Origin: CAIXSE01 sp040769125
Lineage (GTDB): Bacteria; Actinomycetota; Thermoleophilia; UBA2241
DNA: 64,000 nt
NCBI GenBank assembly: GCA_040769125.1
Contig: JAXGLO010000001.1
Span: 1,426,001 to 1,490,000, forward strand
Direction: 5' to 3'
The notes beneath the pieces are model-generated. The model had not been told where the DNA came from and searched no databases. It worked only from the letters and a program-made list of their open reading frames with translations. Positions 40,993-48,540 of this stretch are shown here, piece after piece. Numbering within the stretch: the stretch's first letter is position 1; each line of letters opens with the position of its first letter. The translations under genes were made by a program, and so were the position numbers.

Positions 40993-41069
40993 TGGGGTGA
41001 ACGACGGGACTCGAACCCGCGACCACCAGGGCCACAACCTGGAGCTCTACCATCTGAGCTACGTCCACC
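40993..41069 (-). tRNA. tRNA-His (GUG)
   Basis: Anticodon loop TTGTGGC gives GUG. The acceptor stem GTGGACG/CGTTCAC has one G-U pair, the discriminator is C, and the extra G at position -1 is encoded (41069), both His identity marks. CCA is encoded. Confidence 0.95.
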
Positions 41070-41160
41070 ACCGGTTACCGATTCGAGAGGCTCCCGGAAC
41101 TCTCTCCGAGAGGGCCTCGCGCGACCGGCAGCCAAGGATACCACCCCGGTGACGGGTTCG

Positions 41161-41360
41161 TCACGACGAGGAAGCGGCGACGGCGACGGCATCGGGGAGC
41201 GGCTCGAGATATGGGTTGCACAGATCCTGAAGCAGGCGCCCATCCTGCACCTCGAGGATGTGATCGGTGCGCCACGCCACCGAGCGATCATGGGCGACGA
41301 TCGAAACTCAGCAACTCCGCCCTGCGCAGCAGTGTCCCGAGTTGTGTGCAGAAGCTCGTA
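41161..41360 (-). pseudogene. C-terminal remnant of an ABC-transporter ATPase
   Basis: Between tRNA-His and tRNA-Arg the minus strand encodes VSIVAHDRSVAWRTDHILEV, then QDGRLLQDL, ending at a TGA at 41161. This matches the H-loop and C-terminal end of a MacB/LolD-type ATPase. It is only 48 codons long and has a stop immediately before it. In another frame just upstream (about 41312-41357) ELLHTTRDTAAQGGVA would fit the helix before the H-loop, implying a frameshift. Walker A, signature and Walker B motifs are gone. The rest of the 41070-41491 interval shows nothing else recognisable. Confidence 0.7.
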
Positions 41361-41491
41361 GCACGGACGAAGGGCCATGGAATGCATGTGATCTCCAGGT
41401 CACCCCTGCAAGAGAGAGCGCACCACAACCCGCAGCAAGCGCAGCGCCGACTTCGAGAGAGTGCGCGAGTTCTTCGGAGCATCGGAGCAAG

Positions 41492-41568
41492 TGGCGCGCC
41501 CGGTAGGATTCGAACCTACGGCCTGAAGATTAGAAGTCTCCTGCTCTGTCCAGCTGAGCTACGGGCGC
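41492..41568 (-). tRNA. tRNA-Arg (UCU)
   Basis: The acceptor stem GCGCCCG/CGGGCGC is perfect, the anticodon loop CTTCTAA gives UCU, the discriminator is G and CCA is encoded. Confidence 0.95.
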
Positions 41569-41672
41569 ACGATCGCGCGTGCTGGCATCTTACACCGCGG
41601 TGCTCGCGAAGGCGCGGCCCAGGCCATTCTCTCGGCAGGAGCCGCCGTTAAGCTGACGCGCGCACATAAACG

Positions 41673-41701
41673 TGGACCTCGGCTGCGATAGGCGATAGAA
41701 T
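41673..41701 (+). promoter_or_regulatory. argF promoter
   Basis: TGGACC (41673-41678), 17 bases, TAGAAT (41696-41701) on the plus strand. The predicted leader to the argF ATG is about 70 bases. Confidence 0.55.
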
Positions 41702-41776
41702 CTTGTGAGCACAAGGGGCCATCACGTCTGCGTCTGTGCGCCGTGCGGGCCGATCACCACGATGGAGGGTTCAGAG

Positions 41777-42778
41777 ATGGCAGTCAACTTGCGTAATCGT
41801 CACTACCTCAAAGAGCTAGACTTCACCCCGACTGAGTTTCGCTTCCTCCTGAAGCTGTCCGCCGACCTCAAGGCTGCCAAGTACGGCGGCTACGAGGTTC
41901 CACGCCTCAACGGCAAGAACATTGCCCTCATCTTCGAGAAGGCCTCCACGCGCACGCGCTGCGCCTTCGAGGTCGCGGCGTACGACCAGGGTGCGCACGT
42001 CACCTACCTCGGCCCCTCGGGATCGCAGATCGGCAACAAAGAGACCATGAAGGACACCGCTCGCGTCCTCGGCCGCATGTACGACGCCATCGAGTACCGC
42101 GGCTTCGCGCAGAGCACGTGCGAGGATCTCGCCGCCAACGCCGGCGTCCCCGTCTGGAACGGCCTCACCAACGAGTTCCATCCCACGCAGGCTCTCTGCG
42201 ACATGCTCACCATGAGCGAGCATTGCGACAAGCCGCTCAACGAGATCACCTTCGCCTTCCTCGGCGATGCGCGCTTCAACATGGGCAACTCCCTCATGAT
42301 CACTGGCTGCCTCCTGGGCATGGACGTGCGCCTGTGCACCCCCAAGTCCCTCTGGCCGTCCGAGGATCTGGTCGCCAAGGCTCGCGAGATCGCCGAGCAG
42401 ACCGGCGCCAAGCTCACGCTGACCGAAGACGTCGACGAGGGCGTCAAGGGCGCCGACTTCCTGCACACCGACGTGTGGGTGTCCATGGGCGAGGCCAAGG
42501 AGGTCTGGAAGGAGCGCATCGAGCTGCTCACCCCCTACCGGGTCACCGCCGAAACCATGGCGAAGACGGGCAACCCGAACGTCAAGTTCATGCACTGCCT
42601 GCCGGCGTTCCACAACCGCGACACGACCATCGGCGAAGAGATCTACCAGGAGTTCGGCGTGGAGTGCATGGAGGTCGCCGAGGAGGTCTTCGAGTCCGAG
42701 GCGTCCGTCGTCTTCGACCAGGCCGAGAACCGCATGCACACCATCAAGGCCGTCATGGTGGCAACGCTGGGTGCTTAA
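41777..42778 (+). CDS. argF: Ornithine carbamoyltransferase
   Basis: Forms citrulline from ornithine and carbamoyl phosphate. The 333-residue protein has the carbamoyl phosphate site STRTR at residues 57-61, the HPTQALCDMLT block and HCLPAFHNRDT with the ornithine-site cysteine. The C-terminal region resembles the longer ArcB/ArgF type of E. coli. ATG 41777 is preferred because GGAGGG lies eight bases upstream; the open frame begins at a GTG 72 bases earlier. It is apart from argCJB and on the other strand, with its own promoter and terminator. Confidence 0.95.
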   Translation: MAVNLRNRHYLKELDFTPTEFRFLLKLSADLKAAKYGGYEVPRLNGKNIALIFEKASTRTRCAFEVAAYDQGAHVTYLGPSGSQIGNKETMKDTARVLGRMYDAIEYRGFAQSTCEDLAANAGVPVWNGLTNEFHPTQALCDMLTMSEHCDKPLNEITFAFLGDARFNMGNSLMITGCLLGMDVRLCTPKSLWPSEDLVAKAREIAEQTGAKLTLTEDVDEGVKGADFLHTDVWVSMGEAKEVWKERIELLTPYRVTAETMAKTGNPNVKFMHCLPAFHNRDTTIGEEIYQEFGVECMEVAEEVFESEASVVFDQAENRMHTIKAVMVATLGA

Positions 42779-42846
42779 GACCGGCGCTGCCGCGACGCGG
42801 TAAGGCCTCCCCAACGGGCGGAGCTACCGCCTCAGCGGCGATCACC

Positions 42847-42894
42847 AGAATGGCCGCCGGCGTGTCTTTGGACACGCCGGCGGCCATTCTTTTT
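42847..42894 (+). terminator. Rho-independent terminator of argF
   Basis: A perfect 20-bp stem (AGAATGGCCGCCGGCGTGTC paired with its complement) with loop TTTG is followed by five T residues on the plus strand, about 70 bases after the argF stop. Confidence 0.93.
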
Positions 42895-43065
42895 GCGCCC
42901 TCCTCGCACCATCCGCGTCGACACCGACGGCCCAGCGACACGCAGGGCCGACGGTATCCGGGCTCCGATCCTGCGCGGATGGGCGGCGGCCGGCCCGACA
43001 CGACCTCGGATCGCCGAGCGCGGCCTCAGTCGTAGTGGGGCGGAAGCGAGGCGCAGAGAAGAAGA

Positions 43066-43142
43066 TGGAGCGGGAGACGGGCCTCGAACCCGCGACCCTC
43101 AGCTTGGAAGGCTGATGCTCTAGCCAACTGAGCTACTCCCGC
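43066..43142 (-). tRNA. tRNA-Gly (UCC)
   Basis: Acceptor stem GCGGGAG/CTCCCGC, anticodon loop CTTCCAA giving UCC, discriminator T and an encoded CCA. Confidence 0.95.
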
Positions 43143-43156
43143 CCGAGGAGATGCGC

Positions 43157-43233
43157 TGGTCGGGACGGGCGGACTCGAACCGCCGACCCCCTGCTCCCAA
43201 AGCAGGTGCGCTACCAGGCTGCGCCACGTCCCG
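43157..43233 (-). tRNA. tRNA-Pro (UGG)
   Basis: Acceptor stem CGGGACG/CGTCCCG, anticodon loop TTTGGGA giving UGG, discriminator A and an encoded CCA. It is 14 bases from tRNA-Gly and probably shares its transcript. Confidence 0.95.
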
Positions 43234-43289
43234 GCGCGCTGCCAGTATACCGCACCTCGCGCCGGAAGCCGCGCTCGCGCCTGCGAACC

Positions 43290-43691
43290 TCACTCGCCGA
43301 GGCGGGGCAGCGTGAGCCTCTGGCCCGGCTGAATGGCGGCGGCGCCGAGATCGTTGGCGACCTGGATCTCGTAGACCGCCCGGCGCAGGTCGAGATCGTA
43401 GCCGTATTCGGATGCGGCGACCTCCCACAGCGTGTCGCCGTCGCGAACCACGTACTCCTGCCCCCGGAAGGCCCCTGCGTCTGTGCTGGCCAGGGCGACA
43501 CGCACACCCGCCCACGCCGCGCCGAAGACGAGGAGCAGGAACACACAGAGCCGAAGCCAGCCACCAACTCGACGACGGCGTACATGGCGGCGCACATAGG
43601 GGCACGCCGGGCGCAGCGCCTGCTGCGACCGAGCCGGCCGACGCTGTGACTCTATGCGCCGCCTGACCGTGCGCCGCGCCAGGGCGCTCAC
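43290..43691 (-). CDS. LysM-domain membrane-anchored protein
   Basis: A 133-residue protein with a very basic cytoplasmic tail, one membrane span (WLRLCVFLLLVFGAAWAGVR) and one extracytoplasmic LysM domain (EYVVRDGDTLWEVAASEYG to IQPGQRLTLPRLGE), so it likely binds peptidoglycan. LysM genes of this shape follow lexA in many actinobacteria. The GTG start overlaps the preceding zinc-ribbon gene by four bases (GTGA). Its link to the SOS response is by co-transcription only. Confidence 0.85.
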   Translation of the reverse strand: MSALARRTVRRRIESQRRPARSQQALRPACPYVRRHVRRRRVGGWLRLCVFLLLVFGAAWAGVRVALASTDAGAFRGQEYVVRDGDTLWEVAASEYGYDLDLRRAVYEIQVANDLGAAAIQPGQRLTLPRLGE

Positions 43692-43921
43692 CGCTTCACC
43701 TCGCGCAAGCGACGTGGAGCGACCCCGCTGAGCTCGCTCCCGCAGGAGGCACAGCGCATGGTGATGGATCCGCTCCAGATGTCGGTGTGGCCGGCGACGA
43801 GATGCGACGCTCCGCACCACAGGCACCGCTGTTCGCGCCCCGACAGGCCGCCTGCGAGGACCGCGTCGACGGCCTCGGCCAGCGTGGGCGCCACAGACGA
43901 AATGAAGGGCGCGAGGCTCAT
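43688..43921 (-). CDS. 77-residue zinc-ribbon-like protein coupled to lexA
   Basis: A small protein with two CxxC pairs, CLWC near residue 34 and CASC near residue 58, which could bind one zinc ion. The gene overlaps the lexA stop (ATGA) and the LysM start (GTGA), so all three are translated together. It is not NrdR, which often sits here, because the length and the ATP-cone domain do not match. Function unknown. Confidence 0.7.
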   Translation of the reverse strand: MSLAPFISSVAPTLAEAVDAVLAGGLSGREQRCLWCGASHLVAGHTDIWSGSITMRCASCGSELSGVAPRRLREVKR

Positions 43922-44517
43922 ACCCGCCGGAGAACGCCGACGACCTTGCCGACGAGCTGAACATCGGCAGCATCCAGGAGCATGGGCTCGTAGAGATCGT
44001 TCTCGGACTCCAGCCGAACGCCCCTGCCGTCGCGGAAGAAGCGCTTGGCCGTGGCCTCGTCGTCGACCAGCGCCACCACGATCTCACCGTTGGCCGCCTC
44101 GCCCTGCGGATGCACCACCAGGTAGTCGCCGTCCATGATGCCGGCGCCGGACATGGAGTCGCCGTGGACACGCAGGACGAAGTCGTCGTCGTCACGGCGC
44201 AGGAATGCGGGGACGTCGACTAGATCCTCGATGTTCTGCTCCGCGAGGATCGGCGTGCCGGCGGCCACCCGCCCCACCAGAGGCAGTGGGCGCGGGCTGC
44301 GCTGCTCGCCGATGAGGTCGAGGGCCCGCGGCTTGGCGGAATCGCGCCGGATGAACCCCCGACGCTCGAGATTGGCCAGGTGGGCGTGCACCGTAGACGG
44401 GGACGAGAGCTGCAGCGCCGTACAGATCTCTCTGACGGTGGGCGGATAGCCATTGGCGCGCAGGCTCTCACGGATAAAGGCGAGGACCTGAGCCTGCCGA
44501 CGTGTGAGTTTCTCCAC
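43918..44517 (-). CDS. lexA: LexA, SOS repressor
   Basis: LexA represses damage genes and cleaves itself when RecA filaments form. The 199-residue form has the winged-helix N-terminus (LTRRQAQVLAFIRESLRANG, then PPTVREICTALQLSSPSTVH), the cleavage pair A86-G87 in GRVAAGTP, the nucleophile S121 in GDSMSGAG and the general base K158. The GTG at 44517 is used because GGGAGGA lies four bases upstream; an ATG at 44538 extends the frame but lies inside an operator and has no ribosome site. Confidence 0.96.
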   Translation of the reverse strand: MEKLTRRQAQVLAFIRESLRANGYPPTVREICTALQLSSPSTVHAHLANLERRGFIRRDSAKPRALDLIGEQRSPRPLPLVGRVAAGTPILAEQNIEDLVDVPAFLRRDDDDFVLRVHGDSMSGAGIMDGDYLVVHPQGEAANGEIVVALVDDEATAKRFFRDGRGVRLESENDLYEPMLLDAADVQLVGKVVGVLRRV

Positions 44518-44532
44518 CACTCCTCCCTTGGC

Positions 44533-44544
44533 GAACATGTGTTC
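44533..44544. promoter_or_regulatory. LexA box 1 before lexA
   Basis: GAACATGTGTTC matches GAAC-N4-GTTC and lies at the predicted transcription start of lexA. Confidence 0.85.
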
Positions 44545-44550
44545 GTGTTA

Positions 44551-44579
44551 ACCGTAGCGTGAACACACGTTCGTGTCAA
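44551..44579 (-). promoter_or_regulatory. lexA promoter
   Basis: TTGACA (44574-44579), 17 bases, TACGGT (44551-44556) on the minus strand. LexA box 2 fills the spacer and box 1 covers the start region, so repression would be direct. Confidence 0.7.
44561..44572. promoter_or_regulatory. LexA box 2 before lexA
   Basis: GAACACACGTTC matches GAAC-N4-GTTC and lies between the -35 and -10 hexamers of the lexA promoter. The centres of the two boxes are 28 bases apart. Confidence 0.85.
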
Positions 44580-44643
44580 GGAAGATGGTAGCGCGCGACC
44601 CGGACGGAAGAAGGCGCACTGGGCGGAGCAACTCGCCGCATTA

Positions 44644-44751
44644 ACGCTCACCCTGGGCCTTACCCTCGCCCACAGCCTCGCGCTCTCCCAGAGCCTTACA
44701 CTCGCCCTGAGCCTTACACTCGCCCAGAACCTCGCCATCGCCCGCGGCGAG
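44644..44751. repeat. Six imperfect 18-bp tandem repeats
   Basis: Units of the type ACACTCGCCCTGAGCCTT repeat six times with drift between the lexA promoter and the mannosyltransferase gene. No gene is supported here; both strands stay open in one frame because the unit is a multiple of three. Confidence 0.75.
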
Positions 44752-44759
44752 GAATTCAC

Positions 44760-44765
44760 TATACT
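44760..44765 (+). promoter_or_regulatory. Candidate -10 element of the mannosyltransferase gene
   Basis: TATACT on the plus strand, 44 bases before the GTG start at 44810; the -35 region is weak. Confidence 0.4.
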
Positions 44766-44809
44766 GTCGGCGCGCCGCCCGTTCCCGCACCAAGGAGCCT
44801 CACGCAATC

Positions 44810-46318
44810 GTGCTGCAACCACCCGCGCCGGTCACCGACCCCCGGAGAAGCCGGCGGATCGCGATCGCCGTCGCCCTGATCCTCCTCGCCTCTGCCGGCA
44901 TACGACTGTGGCAGCTTGCCACGCCGGCGGAGCTCATGTTCGACGAGGTGTATTACGCCAAGGACGCCAAGGCGATCGTGGACGGCCGCGTCGGCCCGCA
45001 GCCGCCGCTGCGGTGGGAAGCGGGCGACGAGGTCTCGTGGCCACACCCCGAGATGGGCAAGTTCGCGATCGCCGCCGGCATAGTGCTCTTCGGCGATCGC
45101 GCCTTCGGCTGGCGGATCCCGGCGGTCGTGGCTGGCATGGTACTGCTCAGCTGCGTCTACCCTATCGCCCGCCGCCTGGGCCTCACGCCGGAATGGTCGC
45201 TGATCGCCCTGCTGCTGGCGGCCGCAGACACCTTGGGCATCGCCCAGTCACGTATCGCCACCCTGGATGTCTTCGTCGCGGCGTGGTCTCTGCTCTGCAT
45301 CCTTCTCGCCCTGCGCTACGTGCAGAGCGGCGGCCGCCAAAGATGGCTCTGGCTGTGCGGCGCCGCCGGCGGCATGGCGCTCGGCACCAAGTGGTCAGGC
45401 GCCCTGGCGCTGGCCGCAGCTGCGGCAATTCTTCTGTACTGCCGGATGCGCGACCGCCGCGCAGGCGTGACGCCGGCGCGCGGCCCCACGCCGGCGACCC
45501 TCGCAGCGCTCGCGGCTCTCGTGCTCCTGCCGCTCGGCATCTACCTGCTCAGTTACATCCAGTACTTCGCGGCCGGCCACACCCCGGCGGACTGGATCGA
45601 GCTGCAGCGGCAGGCCCTCCACTTCAATCTGCACCTCGACGCGACTCACAGCTATGCGTCGGTGGCCCCATCCTGGATCATCGACCTGCGGCCCGTCTGG
45701 TACTACTTCAACAGCGCAGACGGGGTCTACCGCGGCGTCGTGGCAATGGGGAATCCGTTCCTCTGGTGGTCGGCCACGCTCGCGCTCCTGGCCACCTTGA
45801 TCCCCGTCGTGCGCCACCGGGCCACCGCGCTGCTGCCAACCGCGATCCTCGTGGCGATCCTGTACGTCCCCTGGTTCGCGGCGACACGCACCTCGTTCCT
45901 CTACTACATGACGCCGGTCGCGCCCCTCCTCGCCATTCTCGTGGCCGCCGCGCTCGCGGCGATGGCGGGCACCGCCACCCTCCCCCGCCGGGGCATCGCG
46001 GTTCTCGCCGTCACAGCGGCCTTGACCGCGCTTCTCTGGGATCCGGTGGGCCGAACGTGCGCGTGGGTCTTCTGGGGTCTGCCCGGACGACTGGGGCCCA
46101 CCTTCAGCTGGGTAGGGCTCGCGCTCGGACTGGGGCTCGCGGCAGCCGGCGTCGCCATCCTCTCGTCCCCGCGCCTGCGCGCCGCCCGGCCATGGCTGGT
46201 GATGGGGCTGGCCGGCTGCATCACGGGCATCGTCGTAGCGTTCATCCCGGTGGTGCTGAACATCCCCATCTCCCCCGACCACTTCTCGCGCATCATGTGG
46301 TTCCGCAGCTGGATCTGA
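44810..46318 (+). CDS. Protein O-mannosyltransferase-like membrane protein (PMT, GT39)
   Basis: A 502-residue polytopic membrane protein with roughly eleven spans. The Asp-Glu pair of the first external loop (FDEVYYAKDA, D45-E46), LGTKWSGALALAA and the following aromatic block HSYASVAPSW match the PMT family, which transfers mannose from polyprenyl phosphate to secreted proteins in actinobacteria. The start is GTG 44810 with AAGGAG 12 bases upstream. It runs divergently from lexA and convergently toward argB. Confidence 0.88.
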   Translation: MLQPPAPVTDPRRSRRIAIAVALILLASAGIRLWQLATPAELMFDEVYYAKDAKAIVDGRVGPQPPLRWEAGDEVSWPHPEMGKFAIAAGIVLFGDRAFGWRIPAVVAGMVLLSCVYPIARRLGLTPEWSLIALLLAAADTLGIAQSRIATLDVFVAAWSLLCILLALRYVQSGGRQRWLWLCGAAGGMALGTKWSGALALAAAAAILLYCRMRDRRAGVTPARGPTPATLAALAALVLLPLGIYLLSYIQYFAAGHTPADWIELQRQALHFNLHLDATHSYASVAPSWIIDLRPVWYYFNSADGVYRGVVAMGNPFLWWSATLALLATLIPVVRHRATALLPTAILVAILYVPWFAATRTSFLYYMTPVAPLLAILVAAALAAMAGTATLPRRGIAVLAVTAALTALLWDPVGRTCAWVFWGLPGRLGPTFSWVGLALGLGLAAAGVAILSSPRLRAARPWLVMGLAGCITGIVVAFIPVVLNIPISPDHFSRIMWFRSWI

Positions 46319-46411
46319 GAGGCAGCGGAGGTAGCCGCGGCGCGAATCTGAGAGGTGGTGAGGGCGCCAGCGGCGCGAATCCGAGAGACGGCGAGGGCAG
46401 GGCGCCAGCAG
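46307..46411. repeat. Three imperfect tandem repeats of 33-39 bp at the end of the mannosyltransferase gene
   Basis: Units beginning GCGCGAATCTGAGAGG (or a variant) start near 46307, 46340 and 46373. The first covers the stop codon. The segment lies between two converging genes and has no terminator-like hairpin. Confidence 0.6.
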
Positions 46412-46417
46412 CGCGAC

Positions 46418-47293
46418 TCAGCGGGTGATGGTAGTACCGACCGACTCGTCGCTGAGGATCTCTCGCAGCAGGGCGTGCTCGACGCGACCGTCGATGATGT
46501 GCGCGCTACCCGCGCCCGCCTCCAGGGCACGGCGCACAGCCTTGACCTTGGGGAGCATCCCTCCGGTGATCACGCCGCGAGCCTCCAGCTGGCCGATCAG
46601 GGGGAGATCGCAGGTGTGCACCCAGGTCTCCGCCGGCTGAGAGTTGTCGAAGATGCCGGCGACGTCGGTGAGGAAGATGACCCGATCCGCGTTGAGCGCT
46701 GCCGCCAGCTCACCGGCGACGGTGTCGGCGTTGATGTTGTACGACTGGCCTTCGGCGTCGGCGCCGATGCTGGCAACCACGGGAATGGCAAAAGGCACGA
46801 GAACATCGAGCACACCGACGTCGATGTGCTTGACCTGCCCTACGTAGCCGAGATCGACCTTGTTGCCGGCGGCGTCGCGGTACTCGATTGGTTCGGCCTC
46901 GATGAGGTGGCCGTCTTTACCGGAGAGCCCGACGGCCGTGCCGCCGTGGCGATTGATCATGCTCACGATCGACTTGTTGACCTTACCAACCAGCACCATC
47001 TCGGCGATCTCCATGGTGTCCGCGTCGGTGACGCGAAGGCCGTCGACGAACTTGGTCTCAATGCCGAGACGCGTGACCATGCGCGTCACTTCTGGGCCGC
47101 CGCCGTGCACGATCACCGGCTTGATGCCCAGCAGCTTGAGTAGCACGACATCCGAGGCGAATCCCTCGCGGAGGTGCTCCGAGACCATGGCGGCGCCGCC
47201 GTACTTGAACACGACAGTAGTGCCGGCGAACTTCCTGATGAACGGCAAAGCCTCGATGACGAGCTTCGCGGCCTTGCGCTCCTGAACGGTCAT
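46418..47293 (-). CDS. argB: N-acetylglutamate kinase
   Basis: Second step of arginine synthesis. The 291-residue amino-acid kinase has FKYGGAAM, the VIVHGGGPEVTRM loop, YNINADTVAGELAAAL and a VITGGMLPKVKAVRRALEAG block. The long N-terminal helix and the C-terminal region are of the arginine-sensitive type, which suggests feedback control, although this was not tested. The ATG overlaps the argJ stop (ATGA). Confidence 0.96.
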   Translation of the reverse strand: MTVQERKAAKLVIEALPFIRKFAGTTVVFKYGGAAMVSEHLREGFASDVVLLKLLGIKPVIVHGGGPEVTRMVTRLGIETKFVDGLRVTDADTMEIAEMVLVGKVNKSIVSMINRHGGTAVGLSGKDGHLIEAEPIEYRDAAGNKVDLGYVGQVKHIDVGVLDVLVPFAIPVVASIGADAEGQSYNINADTVAGELAAALNADRVIFLTDVAGIFDNSQPAETWVHTCDLPLIGQLEARGVITGGMLPKVKAVRRALEAGAGSAHIIDGRVEHALLREILSDESVGTTITR

Positions 47294-48540
47294 GTCGTGT
47301 ACTCCGCGTTAAAGGTGACGTACTGATGCGTGAGATCGCTGAAGTAAAGGACGGCCGAGCTCGTGCCGCGGTGCAGGTCGACGGTGAGATCGAGCTCGGA
47401 TCCCGCCATGAGGTCGCGCAGCGACTGCCTGTCTTCAACGCCGAAGTCGACCGGTAGACCGCCACAGAGCAGACGGATGGGCCCGTAGTCGATGTCGATG
47501 GCCAGGTCTGCCCCACCGCTGATGCGGGCGAGCGCCTGGCCGACGGCCTGAACGACCCGGCCCCAGTTGGGATCCTCGCCGTAGAAAGCGGCCTTGACCA
47601 GCGGTGAGTTGCCGATCGCCCGCGCGACGGCCTCAGCCTCGGCGGACGCGGCCGCACCGGTCACCTCCAGGCGGATCGCCTTGGTCGCGCCTTCACCGTC
47701 AGCGACGATCGCCATGGCCAGCGAGAGACAGGCGGAGTGGACGACCGCGCTGAGCGTCTCCAGTTCAGCATCCGTGGGACGCACGCCGGAAGCGCCGTTG
47801 GCGAAGGCGATTACCGTGTCATTGGTGGACGCCTGCCCGTCGACGGTGATCCGATTGAACGACCGGGAGACGGCCGACGAGACGATCGTCGTCCAGTCGA
47901 CCTCGCTAACGACGGCGTCGCAGGTGAGGAAGCAGAGCATCGTCGCCATGTCTGGCGAGATCATGCCCGCACCCTTGGCGGCGCAGCCAAGGCGCACCTC
48001 ACCGCCGGCCAGCGGCAGACGCAGGCCGCCGTGCTTGGATGTGCGATCGGTGGTGCGGATGGCGGCGGCGAAGTGGTCGCCGCCGTCGTAGTCAAGCTCG
48101 GCGAACGCGTACTCGATGCCGGCCTCCACCTTGGGCATCGGCAGAGCGGCACCGATGATGCCTGTGGAGCAGACCGCCACCTCACGCTCGGGCAGCTCGA
48201 GAGCCCCCGCTGTGAGGTGCCGCATGCGCTCGGCGTCACGCATGCCCGTCGCACCCACGCAGGCGTTCGCGTTTCCGGAGTTGACGACCACGGCGCGCAG
48301 ATGCTTGCAGTCGCACGAGGACCGCATGAGCTGAACCGGCGCAGCGGCCGCCGCATTGACGGTCGTCATAGTGACGGACACGCAAGGCTCGTCGGAAACC
48401 AATATCCCCAGATCGAGGCGATTGCTGCCCTTTATGCCCGCGGCGATGCCCGAGGCGCGAAAACCGAGTGGGGCTGTAACGCTGTAAGCCGCCTGAAGCA
48501 CGTGGGACGGGAGAACCGCGAAGCGCGTCGCGGGTAACAT
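47290..48540 (-). CDS. argJ: ArgJ, glutamate N-acetyltransferase
   Basis: A 416-residue enzyme that transfers acetyl from acetylornithine to glutamate, recycling the acetyl group. The self-cleavage site is KGAGMISPDMATML, where T200 would become the nucleophile of the beta chain. Because it keeps the acetyl group in cycle, a separate N-acetylglutamate synthase may serve only as a primer. It starts directly after the argC stop and overlaps argB. Confidence 0.96.
   Translation of the reverse strand: MLPATRFAVLPSHVLQAAYSVTAPLGFRASGIAAGIKGSNRLDLGILVSDEPCVSVTMTTVNAAAAAPVQLMRSSCDCKHLRAVVVNSGNANACVGATGMRDAERMRHLTAGALELPEREVAVCSTGIIGAALPMPKVEAGIEYAFAELDYDGGDHFAAAIRTTDRTSKHGGLRLPLAGGEVRLGCAAKGAGMISPDMATMLCFLTCDAVVSEVDWTTIVSSAVSRSFNRITVDGQASTNDTVIAFANGASGVRPTDAELETLSAVVHSACLSLAMAIVADGEGATKAIRLEVTGAAASAEAEAVARAIGNSPLVKAAFYGEDPNWGRVVQAVGQALARISGGADLAIDIDYGPIRLLCGGLPVDFGVEDRQSLRDLMAGSELDLTVDLHRGTSSAVLYFSDLTHQYVTFNAEYTT

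Noticed and set aside
43688..43921. Annotation as NrdR, the regulator often found next to lexA
   Set aside because: Only 77 residues, and there is no ATP-cone domain; only two CxxC pairs are shared.
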